Below, one piece after another: positions 26,301 through 34,334 of a stretch of DNA of 35,000 bases. Under the pieces are notes generated by a model that was not told the origin of the DNA, ran no database searches, and saw only the letters and a program-made list of their open reading frames with translations. Each line of letters starts with the position of its first letter. Position 1 is the stretch's first letter. This stretch comes from Prorocentrum cordatum (taxonomy: Eukaryota; Sar; Dinophyceae; Prorocentrales; Prorocentraceae). The stretch is from the NCBI GenBank assembly GCA_963575745.1, contig CAUYUJ010011181.1, forward strand, positions 22,987 to 57,986, given 5' to 3'. Made by a program: the position numbers and the translations under genes.

Positions 26301-26495
26301 GCTCATGCTTTTGCGGGCTGAGCCCGTATTGGCATTCTCGGATACCGCTAGTCCGCGGCAGTGCCAGAGCGCTTGCGCTCGACAGCTTTTCGCCTTCACC
26401 GAGGGGTTGGGCTCCCTCATCAGTTTTGTCGCCACGGCCAGGCTGCCCTCAGGGCCGTGGCTCTCGCCGCTTGTCTCTGCGAAGTCGACGCCGCC
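26301..26495 (+). promoter_or_regulatory. 5' UTR of the LINE
   Basis: 195 nt between the leader and the ORF1 ATG. The ORF2 frame is open through it, but that is probably accidental. Any internal promoter must lie here or downstream. I recognise no motif. Confidence 0.6.
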
Positions 26496-27551
26496 ATGGC
26501 CCCGACGCGCAAGGAGAACGCTTCGCCATGGTATTGCAAGTGGTGCAGGCATGACGTCACGAATCAGCCGTGGTTCAACGCCTCCACCCTTGTGTACTGC
26601 AAGAAGTGCGGCCTGCACAAGAGCAACTGTTTCAAGGAGAACAAAGCAGCGTCGCAGCCCAGCGTCTCGGCCAAGCAGCAGTCGCTCGCGGCCAAGGTCA
26701 AGGAGCTCGAGGCGCAGCTTGCCAAGCTCCGAGAGCATCCCCCTGGGCAAGGGCCAACGGCTACGGGTACAGGTGCGAGCCCTCCTTGGGCTGCTGCGCC
26801 TGGGGATGCCGACACTGTCAAGAGGAGCCGTATCAAGATGCTGGACCAGCTGCTTCGGGTCACTACTGACCCTGCTGATGCTGATATTGTGGCCAAATGG
26901 CGTGAGGAGCGTGCTAGGTTGGATGCTGAGCTCTTTCAAGATAGGCCCATTGAGCATCAGGCCAGGTCATTGGCGTCACGACTGTCCTCCGCCCGTGCGC
27001 GACAGGCTACCATCCAGGCCACTCGCGACGAGCAGCAGCGGAAGATTGACGAGCTCACCCGAGGCCTGGCCGACACGGACTCCAAGTTGCAGGAGGCGGC
27101 TGCGGAGGTCCTCCGCCTCGAGCAGCAGACTCGCGCCGCCATGTCGCGAGTCCAGCCGCCCGAGGGCACCCAGCCACCGACGTTGGCGGACTTGCTGCCC
27201 ACCTTTGCGGTCAGCGTGGAGCAGCTGGGCAAGGTTGCATCGGGCCTCGGCCTTGGCGCCGACATGGTCAAGGAGCTGCAAGCTATGGCCAACACGGTCA
27301 GCAAGCTGCAGAATATGCCGCAGGCCAAGCCGCCTGAACCCGCACCTGCCCCCGATGATGAGGATGGTGATGAGTCTTGCGCTGAGCCACCTGACATCGA
27401 GATGTCCGAGCAGGAGTACCGTGAGACGCTGGGTGCAGCAGGGGTCCAAGTCGAGGAGAGCGACACCCCAGACATCGTGCGTGAGAAGTTCAAGCGCCTT
27501 CAGCAGAGCTACTTGGACACTGTGGCCAAGAAGGCCAAGACGTCGGCGTGA
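26496..27551 (+). CDS. LINE ORF1: zinc-ribbon, coiled-coil RNA-binding candidate
   Basis: 351 residues. I chose the ATG at 26496 because its context (GCCGCCATGG) is ideal and the zinc motif follows immediately. The frame is open further upstream, but that part has no domain. Residues about 13-45 hold two CX2C pairs (WYCKWC ... VYCKKCGLHKSNCF), a zinc ribbon. Residues about 55-85 (KVKELEAQLAKLRE) and 165-215 (RDEQQRKIDELTRG ... EVLRLEQQ) are heptad-like coiled coils. An Asp/Glu-rich stretch and a Lys-rich end (KKAKTSA) follow. LINE ORF1 proteins usually bind the element RNA; that role is inferred from position. It ends 16 bases before the first ATG in the ORF2 frame. Confidence 0.8.
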   Translation: MAPTRKENASPWYCKWCRHDVTNQPWFNASTLVYCKKCGLHKSNCFKENKAASQPSVSAKQQSLAAKVKELEAQLAKLREHPPGQGPTATGTGASPPWAAAPGDADTVKRSRIKMLDQLLRVTTDPADADIVAKWREERARLDAELFQDRPIEHQARSLASRLSSARARQATIQATRDEQQRKIDELTRGLADTDSKLQEAAAEVLRLEQQTRAAMSRVQPPEGTQPPTLADLLPTFAVSVEQLGKVASGLGLGADMVKELQAMANTVSKLQNMPQAKPPEPAPAPDDEDGDESCAEPPDIEMSEQEYRETLGAAGVQVEESDTPDIVREKFKRLQQSYLDTVAKKAKTSA

Positions 27552-27567
27552 ATGTGCTCGGCTTGAT

Positions 27568-30500
27568 ATGCTGTTGCTTTGGCTTTTTGTCACCATGGTT
27601 AGCTCCACATCAGCGCAACATGTCGAGAGTCCGCCTCAGTCATCTTCGACGGCGGCCAGCATTCTGGGCAGGGGGGGGAGGGATTCAGCCCCTCATAGTC
27701 ACACCCCCCTGCCCACATCGGCGTCCAGTTCCATGACCTCGCCTGGCACTACGGCGCCTGCATTATCCCCCCCACTGGCCCGCTCCTCGGGGTGGGGGAC
27801 AGCTCCGACCCTGACGGTGGCCTCGCCTACTTCGGTTGAGCCTGCAGCTCCGTCCAGGGCGACTACGGCATCACAGAGGGCTACTCCGTCTACGCCTACG
27901 CGGCTGGCCCCTGGCAGCACGCACTGCTCACCGACCTCATCTTCGGGGATTGGCGGCAGAGGGTACCGACCGTCCTCGGGCGGCACGCACTGCTCACCGC
28001 CCTTGCCCTCGGAGAATCCAGGCGGCAGAGGGTGCCGACTGCCAGGGGCCCCACCGGGCCAGAGCGGCCCAGTGTGCACTACTTTGGATGGCGATCATGA
28101 CTTCTTTGAGGACGTTGAGCCTGACATGGAAGCAGATCTGTGTGAAGGCGCATTTCATGAAGCGCCATCTTCGTCCCCACCTTCTTCCCGATTACGCTTC
28201 GAAAAATCAAGTCAAGAACGCGCTGCACCTACCTCGCCTTCGCCGCCAGGGAGCACGGGGGCGAAGGTGCAGCCAACGCATGCAGTATCCCAGCCGCAGC
28301 TCAAGGGCCTCATCACAACGGTGAATGCTACGAGCTACGGCCCTCTTTTTGACTTTTTGGCTACCTATCGTGGTACTATCTTGCTGGCACAAGAGTTGAG
28401 GATTACCGACTCCAGGCTTGGCGAGTTTCAGGCCAGGGCCTTGGATGCTGGATGGCATGGGCTATGGGCCCCTTCGCCCTCTACGGGGGACTCAGCTACG
28501 TCCAACTTCGGAGGGGTCGCTGTACTTGTGCCGACATACATCATGGTCACAGCCCCACCTGATGATGGGCATATTATTTACCCAGGACGAGCAGTCTGTG
28601 CACAGATTAACTGGGGAGTGGCAGGCGGCATCATAGTCGCCAGTGTGTATCTCGTCACGTCTATTGGCATATCGGGCGAGAACATTGAAGTCCTGTGGGC
28701 CTTGGCACAGAGAGTTGCGGCATGGAACTCACGGGGCCTCGACTGGATCCTAGGTGGCGACTGGAATTCCGACATCGATGCGCTCAATGTTCGCAACTGG
28801 GTCGAGACCATGGCAGCCGTCCACTACGTGCCCGACCAGCACACCTGCATCACCGATGAAGGCAAGAGCACCATAGACTATTTCGTCGTCTGTGCCAATT
28901 TAGCGTCTCGCATCAAGGGCAAGCCAGAGGTTCAGTATGACTCCACGGGCGTGCCGCCGCCGCATTTTCCTGTGGAGCTGCAGCTCATGGGCGAGGATCG
29001 CCCCACGTGGTGCCGTGTCCCTGTGGAGCCACGTCCCTTTGCGGTGGTGCCGCCAGTTGGCTGTGCTAGATATCCCTACCCGTGGCACAGGCTTCGGACA
29101 GAGTTCCAACGGGTCAGCTGTACTGACGACCTGAGCTCGCTCTGGGACTCCGTGTTGCGAGGGGTGGACTACGAGCTGGCAGGGCGCTACGACTGTGTGG
29201 GTGCTAAGGCCATGCAGTACATCGGACGCGAGGGGCCGCCGCAGTTCAAGTGGCAGCACTTGTCATGGCAGCCGCCACGCAGGCGTACCTACAAGGAGCC
29301 GACCGTGCTGGCCTGGGCCACGGCGAAGCGATGGGCCCAGCACCTTGTGGCTGAGAAGAAGCGGCTGGTGAGGTACATCGAGCGCCTCAAGCTTTGTGCT
29401 GCCGTATGTGACATCACGCCGCTGCAGTACACTAAGGTCGTAGTGGCTTTCAACGAGGTGGCTGCCTTTTATAGGCGCGCGGCTCGGTCAGAGCATGTGC
29501 TGTGTGTCTTGGATGCTGCCTTCGCAGGCTTCTTTCGGCGAGGGCTGATCGGCTTGGTCGAGGCTGACTTTGAGGACGTAGCCAAGACCATCATTGCCGC
29601 AGCTGACCATCATTTGAGAACGGCACAAAGAGCGGCAGAGAGGGCCTGGAGGCAGTGGGCCAAAGAAGCCTTCCTGGGAGGAGCATCTCGGGCACATTCG
29701 TCCTCCAAGGTTCGGGCTCGACAGGAGGTGCTTGCCTACTCCCACGACGCTCAGCCATATCAGATGGCTGACCGCACGCTCGACAAGTGGAAGGACGTTT
29801 GGACCTACCACGGGGCGTGTTCTTTGCCGCTGCCTGTCGATCACGCTCAGTGGCCGTTGCTTCCGCCTTTGACTGCATCGCAGGTGCGTGGAGCCATCAG
29901 GAGTTTTCCGTTGAAGACGGCCTCGGGCCAGACGAGGATCGCGCCACGCACGCTCGATGTGCTGTCCGACCAGGCCTTGCAGAGCCTGGCCGATATGTTC
30001 CTGCTGTTTGAGAGTTGGCTGGCCTGGCCCACGGACAGGCTCTACAGCGAGCTTGTTCGCCTGCCCAAGCCTGACGGGGACACTAGGTTGATCGTCCTCA
30101 GCAATACTTTCGTCAAGTTGTGGGGAAAGCTACGTCGGCCGCTTTCGGCGGAGTGGCAAGAGACACACAGGTGCGATCATATGTGGGGGTCAAGGGCTGG
30201 GCAGACTTCGACCGATTCAGCCTTCGACCACAACCTGAGCCAGGAGATAGGAGAACTTTTAGGTGAGCACACATGCACCATTCTCCTGGACATGACCAAG
30301 TGCTTCGATATGGTCAGTCACAGTGCACTTCTCCGAGAAGCTAGAGAGCTCGGGTACCCGCTGAGGCTCCTGTGGTTGCTCCTGGGCTCCTACCGTCAGC
30401 CGAGAAGGATCAAGTGTTTTGGGTCTGTATCTAGGCCCTTGGTGGCCCATCAGTGTATTCTTGCGGGCTGCACGCACGCCACGTACCTTCTTTACCTCCT

Positions 30501-30960
30501 CACGTACCGAGCGGTCCAGCGCACGGCCAGCATTGCACCTTCTATCGCGCCACGCACGCTCATGGACGATGTGGGTTTGCAGTACGTGTCGCCTGTATTG
30601 AGGGAGGTGTCCAACCTGGCCCGTGCGGCCAAGGCGTTTACGTCGGATGCTGGAGATCTTGGGATGGTCCTGAAGCCGCCGAAGTCTGGATATATCCCTG
30701 GGAACCAAAAAGTTTGGGGACAGCTCAAGAGGCACCTGGGAACCTTGAAGATCCCGTACAGGGCCCACATGAGGAATCTGGGACACGAGCTCACAGGACC
30801 TCGAGTTCTTCGGCATATGGAGAAGCGTAGGTTGGTGCAGTTTCGAGAGCGCAAGCATCGTTTTCGCATGTTGAAGTCCGCCGTGGGGCGGAGTGCTACC
30901 AGCCTGTGGCGCACGGGCGCCCTTCCATTGGCGCATGGCGGTGCAGTTGCTGGATGTTAG
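27568..30960 (+). CDS. LINE ORF2: endonuclease and reverse transcriptase, truncated by frameshift
   Basis: The frame is open from before 26305, but I start at the first in-frame ATG after ORF1. 27595 (CACCATGG) is an alternative with better context. A Ser/Thr/Pro-rich region (27600-28280) precedes an APE-like endonuclease: AQEL (28387-28398), GDWN (28756-28767), STIDYF (Asp at 28876) and PHFP (28960-28971), where SDH would be usual. RT motifs are LPKPDGDTRLIVLSN (30061-30105), LLDMTKCFD (Asp at 30289) and MDD (30562-30570, Met in place of Ala/Tyr). The stop at 30958-30960 falls before the RNase H and looks like a frameshift, not a natural end. ORF2 would nick the target and copy element RNA there. 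Confidence 0.88.
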   Translation: MLLLWLFVTMVSSTSAQHVESPPQSSSTAASILGRGGRDSAPHSHTPLPTSASSSMTSPGTTAPALSPPLARSSGWGTAPTLTVASPTSVEPAAPSRATTASQRATPSTPTRLAPGSTHCSPTSSSGIGGRGYRPSSGGTHCSPPLPSENPGGRGCRLPGAPPGQSGPVCTTLDGDHDFFEDVEPDMEADLCEGAFHEAPSSSPPSSRLRFEKSSQERAAPTSPSPPGSTGAKVQPTHAVSQPQLKGLITTVNATSYGPLFDFLATYRGTILLAQELRITDSRLGEFQARALDAGWHGLWAPSPSTGDSATSNFGGVAVLVPTYIMVTAPPDDGHIIYPGRAVCAQINWGVAGGIIVASVYLVTSIGISGENIEVLWALAQRVAAWNSRGLDWILGGDWNSDIDALNVRNWVETMAAVHYVPDQHTCITDEGKSTIDYFVVCANLASRIKGKPEVQYDSTGVPPPHFPVELQLMGEDRPTWCRVPVEPRPFAVVPPVGCARYPYPWHRLRTEFQRVSCTDDLSSLWDSVLRGVDYELAGRYDCVGAKAMQYIGREGPPQFKWQHLSWQPPRRRTYKEPTVLAWATAKRWAQHLVAEKKRLVRYIERLKLCAAVCDITPLQYTKVVVAFNEVAAFYRRAARSEHVLCVLDAAFAGFFRRGLIGLVEADFEDVAKTIIAAADHHLRTAQRAAERAWRQWAKEAFLGGASRAHSSSKVRARQEVLAYSHDAQPYQMADRTLDKWKDVWTYHGACSLPLPVDHAQWPLLPPLTASQVRGAIRSFPLKTASGQTRIAPRTLDVLSDQALQSLADMFLLFESWLAWPTDRLYSELVRLPKPDGDTRLIVLSNTFVKLWGKLRRPLSAEWQETHRCDHMWGSRAGQTSTDSAFDHNLSQEIGELLGEHTCTILLDMTKCFDMVSHSALLREARELGYPLRLLWLLLGSYRQPRRIKCFGSVSRPLVAHQCILAGCTHATYLLYLLTYRAVQRTASIAPSIAPRTLMDDVGLQYVSPVLREVSNLARAAKAFTSDAGDLGMVLKPPKSGYIPGNQKVWGQLKRHLGTLKIPYRAHMRNLGHELTGPRVLRHMEKRRLVQFRERKHRFRMLKSAVGRSATSLWRTGALPLAHGGAVAGC
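27912..28045 (+). repeat. In-frame direct repeat of about 66 bp in ORF2 linker
   Basis: GGCAGCACGCACTGCTCACC ... GGCGGCAGAGGGTACCGAC is followed by a second diverged copy (CGGCACGCACTGCTCACCGC ... GGCGGCAGAGGGTGCCGAC). Both encode a THCSP...GGRG unit in the low-complexity region before the endonuclease. Confidence 0.75.
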
Positions 30961-33104
30961 CGACAGCGCTCTTCGCGAGTTGCGACATTGTGCTTGCAGT
31001 CCTAAATGGTGCTCCAGGTAAGACGATGGTTGGGGTAACAGCGTATCTCATATCTCATCGGGATGAGTGTTATGACCCCATATATAACGCCACCACGGAT
31101 ATTGTGCTCAAATGCGCCTCCTGGATCTGGGACGGACGTGTGCAACCTAGCAGACTTCGGGAGGCTTGGGTGCGTCTGGGTGCTAAGTTCGACAGTTCAC
31201 CTTCCTGGGCCAAGGCGCGTGGGCCCCTCGGGGCCACTTGGCTTACTTTGAGGCGCATATCCTGGACTATGTCGTCAGAGCACATCCTGGTCGACGATTT
31301 GGGAAACAGTTTTGATTTGTATCGTATATGTCCAGCAGACCTACGAGTATTCCTGCATCAAGGCATTCAGCGATGGCAGCACCATAGGTTGCAGCAGCAT
31401 TTTTACACCGAGCAGGCGGACGTGTGGCATCGTGCGCTTCGCCACGCGCTCGCCAAGATAAAGTGTCACAGGCGCCTCGGAGCGCTGCAGGCTTTGTGGG
31501 CTGACAACCTTCCCATCCCACCACGTCGGGACATGAAGCACGGGAGGCCCATTAGGCCATGTCAGGCCTGCGGCAAGGCTATCGACTCCTGTTGGGGTCA
31601 TATCTTTTACGACCGCCCACCGCTCCTCGAAGGGGACCCCGACCAGGAGTATTATGAGTTTCCAGAACAGCTTCAGGAGGTTCGTGACATGCTTCAGGCG
31701 TCTGGGCAGATGCTGGGGTGCACCGACTGGGACCAGAGATACCTGATCTATGGGGTTCCCGAGCCTGTTCCTGTACCGCACTACACCACGGTCTCCAAGG
31801 AGGTTTTTGCATGGGGAGATGTCTCGGGCTCTTGGGGGCCCACGTCATATACTGACGGTTCGGGGTTCTCGGCCAGCATTCCTGAAGTACGTAGGTGCGG
31901 GTGGTCGGTCTGCCAGCTGGACCCCGTCACGTGGCTCCCCGCCAGAGCTGTATATGGGCCTTTGCCCTACTACGTGCAGACAGTAGGACGTGCTGAGCGC
32001 TATGCCATTAAGATGGGACTTCAGTGGCATCCTGGGCATGAGGTTTTCATTTCTGATCTGAAATCGCTCGTGGAAGAAGGTGCGTCCTGGGACCAGAGGC
32101 TCGAGTTTGGCAAAGCGAAGCACGCCCGAGTCTGGAGAGATATTTTTTCGGCTGCCAGAGCACGCGATCCACGTCTGCCACCAGTGCGGTTTCAGTGGAC
32201 TCCAGCTCACAGGAAGCTGGAGGACATCATCGGGTCGGCCACGCCAGACGAGCTGGAGGCCTACGTCGGCAATGCCTGGGCCGATTTCTTCGCGAAGTGT
32301 GGCAGCGCTTCGCATATGGTGTCAAAGACACTGGCTGACAGTCTGGCAGCTGGGCTGAAGCAACACAGGCAGGTCCTGCACTATGTGTCGTGGGCCGCCT
32401 TCCAGGTCGTGCAGTTTCGGAAGTGGGGAGCTGACCCTGTCGTGGTGCAGGACCCAGAGCTCGCCCAGGTGCCCAAGCGTGTGGTTTTCGAGAGGCCCCA
32501 GGACCACGAGTTGCTCTTCTGCCAGAGGACGTCAGAGTATCGGTGTCGAAGGTGCAATCGTGTCGCTCGGTGTGCGAGTACCCTCCAGACTCTTCGTTCG
32601 GGAGCTGATCGTGTATGTGCTCCCTCGCCCCTTGTCCAGAGCCTGGCCGAGGACTTCTTCTTGCGGAGTTCTGAGGCGTGGCTTAGTGTCTCGGATTCTA
32701 GGGTCACGGCGGCCATCGAGGCGGCCGATAGGATGTTGGGGTCCACGTCTCGGCCTTTGGAGGCCTCCTCGGTTCCCGCGGTCCCTCCTCAGCCGCTGGG
32801 GCAGGTGTCGGCTGCCAGCGGCTCGGCCCACGTACCCCAACCTGTGCTTGCTGAATTCGCTGAATTGGGGCATGATGTTTTCTGTGTCAATTCCGTGTAT
32901 TGCTGCCGCAAGTGCGGTGGCAATTTCAACGGGTCCGAGTCCTTCAGGTCCGCCCGCAAGCTGCGGGCGCAGTGCCAAGGTTTCTCGGAGAATCCAAAGA
33001 CTAGGGCGAACCAGCTCACGGCGATCGACCGCATCACCCGTGGCCTGGAGCCCCGCCAGCGGGGGGCAGGAACGGTGCGTTCTGGCCCGAACCCTGCCCC
33101 CTAG
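30906..33104 (+). CDS. LINE ORF2 continuation: RNase H and zinc fingers
   Basis: In a -1 relation to the RT frame. The first Met is not expected to be a true start; recognisable continuity begins near 31010. A CQACG...CWGH zinc site (31560-31601) precedes a type 1 RNase H with the full set: YTDGSG (Asp 31854), AERY (Glu 31995), ISDLKS (Asp 32055), TPAHRK (His 32208) and NAWAD (Asp 32283). The C-terminus has two H...C...CX2C...C modules, YRCRRC (32538-32555) and YCCRKC (32898-32915). RNase H would remove template RNA. The zinc modules probably bind nucleic acid, perhaps the element's own 3' end (inference). Stop at 33102-33104. Confidence 0.85.
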   Translation: MAHGRPSIGAWRCSCWMLATALFASCDIVLAVLNGAPGKTMVGVTAYLISHRDECYDPIYNATTDIVLKCASWIWDGRVQPSRLREAWVRLGAKFDSSPSWAKARGPLGATWLTLRRISWTMSSEHILVDDLGNSFDLYRICPADLRVFLHQGIQRWQHHRLQQHFYTEQADVWHRALRHALAKIKCHRRLGALQALWADNLPIPPRRDMKHGRPIRPCQACGKAIDSCWGHIFYDRPPLLEGDPDQEYYEFPEQLQEVRDMLQASGQMLGCTDWDQRYLIYGVPEPVPVPHYTTVSKEVFAWGDVSGSWGPTSYTDGSGFSASIPEVRRCGWSVCQLDPVTWLPARAVYGPLPYYVQTVGRAERYAIKMGLQWHPGHEVFISDLKSLVEEGASWDQRLEFGKAKHARVWRDIFSAARARDPRLPPVRFQWTPAHRKLEDIIGSATPDELEAYVGNAWADFFAKCGSASHMVSKTLADSLAAGLKQHRQVLHYVSWAAFQVVQFRKWGADPVVVQDPELAQVPKRVVFERPQDHELLFCQRTSEYRCRRCNRVARCASTLQTLRSGADRVCAPSPLVQSLAEDFFLRSSEAWLSVSDSRVTAAIEAADRMLGSTSRPLEASSVPAVPPQPLGQVSAASGSAHVPQPVLAEFAELGHDVFCVNSVYCCRKCGGNFNGSESFRSARKLRAQCQGFSENPKTRANQLTAIDRITRGLEPRQRGAGTVRSGPNPAP

Positions 33105-33423
33105 TGTTTCTTTTGGGCTTGGGCCTGGGATGTTTTCTTGGGTGTGGTTTTCCTGAGGCGCCCCACCCTCTCCCAGGCTTCCGCCCTCCGCCACCCCTGT
33201 GGCTCTCAGGTCTCACACGCGGTGGGTGTTCGTCACTCGGACGCCTCTCCTGCGGCTCGCTCGCTCCTCCTCCTCCTCCTCCCCCTCTGGTGCCACAGGC
33301 GCCGTCGTCAACACCGGCTGCGCCGCCGCCGTTGCCAGACAGCTCCTCGGCTAGCTCAAGCGCGCGCTCCTGGCGCTCGCTCAAGGCGTCGGGGAAGCTT
33401 CTTCGGGTGGATAGTGGGAAGGC
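33105..33423 (+). other. LINE 3' UTR and 3' flank, boundary unclear
   Basis: Contains a T/G-rich stretch just after the stop, then GC-rich sequence with a CTC run at 33264-33286. No poly(A) or tail repeat marks the LINE end. No other gene. Confidence 0.45.
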
Positions 33424-33940
33424 CTGTTGAGCCGTCTCGGAGCGCTCTTGGGTTGTCATGGGGGCCCCTTGGGAGCCTTTTGGGCCGCCCTGGAGCGGTC
33501 TTGGCGGCCTCTAGGACGGTCGTTAGCGCCGTGAACGCCGAAGAATCGGTTATGCTGAAGGCTTACGTCTTCGAAACGGATGTCGACGATTTTGACGTCT
33601 TGGTGGCTCGCCGGCATCATGGAGGCAGTGTCGAAGCCTGTTGGCGGCCGTTTTGGGCCCTCCGTGGCGACTCTTAGGAGCCTCTTGGGGCCTCTTGGGC
33701 GCCTCTTGGGGGCCTCTTCGGGCCTCTTGGGGACTTCTCGGGCCCTCTTGGGGGCGTCTTGGGGCGGAAGGCTTCGATTCTCGGTTCGGGCTCCCCTTCT
33801 TGGGCCCCTCTTGAGGCCGACTTCGAGCCCTCTTGGGCCTTCTTGGGCGTCTCCTGGGCCGTCTTGGCGCCGTCTTGGGCTCTCTTTGGAGGCTCTGGGG
33901 CCCTCTTGGGCCCTCTTGAGGCGGTCTGAGCGGCCTCGTG
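33424..33940 (+). repeat. TCTTGG decamer array with core copy
   Basis: Same family as the CCAAGA arrays at 18-20 kb but in plus orientation: GGGCCTCTTGG, CGTCTTGGG and CCCTCTTGGG units. One conserved core copy lies at about 33515-33600 and the array continues behind it. Confidence 0.8.
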
Positions 33941-34334
33941 GGCCGTTTCCAACGCTGTGAAGGCCGAAGAAGCGTATGTGTCAAACATATACGTTTTTCC
34001 CGCAGGAATGTGACGATTTTGGCCTCTTGGGTCTCTCTTCACAAGCCTGTTGGAGGCTTCTTGGAGCGTATGGGCGGCTTCTTGGGTCGTCTTGGGCCCA
34101 TCTTGGGCGTCTTCGAGCGATCATTCTGCGACTGTTGCTCTCTGGGGCTGTCTTGGGGGTGTCTTGGGAGGCTCCAAGCCGAGCCTGGCGAGCCCAGACC
34201 GCCCCGGGGGACTTCGGTCCGGGGTCGTCCCGGGCGAGGGGGGGGGGTCAAATTGCCGGTTTGGGGTCCCGGGGGGCTTATGGAGGGGGGGAACAATCTC
34301 ACACGCTTAGACACCCACAAGGGGTCGGCGGATT
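33941..34334 (+). repeat. 392-bp dispersed repeat, copy B
   Basis: The core is at 33941-34024 (AACGCTGTGAAGGCCGAAGA ... ATATACGTTTTTCCCGCAGG ... GACGATTTTGG) and the end block (CAATCTCACACGC ... AAGGGGTCGGCGGATT) is at about 34289-34334. Its length and order match copy A at 25322-25713. Confidence 0.7.

Larger units (their letters stand above)
26279..33263 (+). mobile_element. Non-LTR retrotransposon (LINE) beginning with spliced leader
   Basis: Order: spliced leader, 195-nt 5' UTR, ORF1 (zinc ribbon, coiled coil), ORF2 (APE-like endonuclease, RT), then a frame with RNase H and zinc fingers. There are no LTRs, integrase or protease. The 5' end is complete if the leader is the start of the template RNA. 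Its first three bases (TCC) cannot be separated from the TCC microsatellite target. The 3' end is uncertain: there is no poly(A). A short CTC run at about 33264-33286 could be the target resuming after the element, in which case the end is near 33263. Two frame breaks in about 70 bp near 30.95 kb make this copy probably inactive. Confidence 0.9.
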
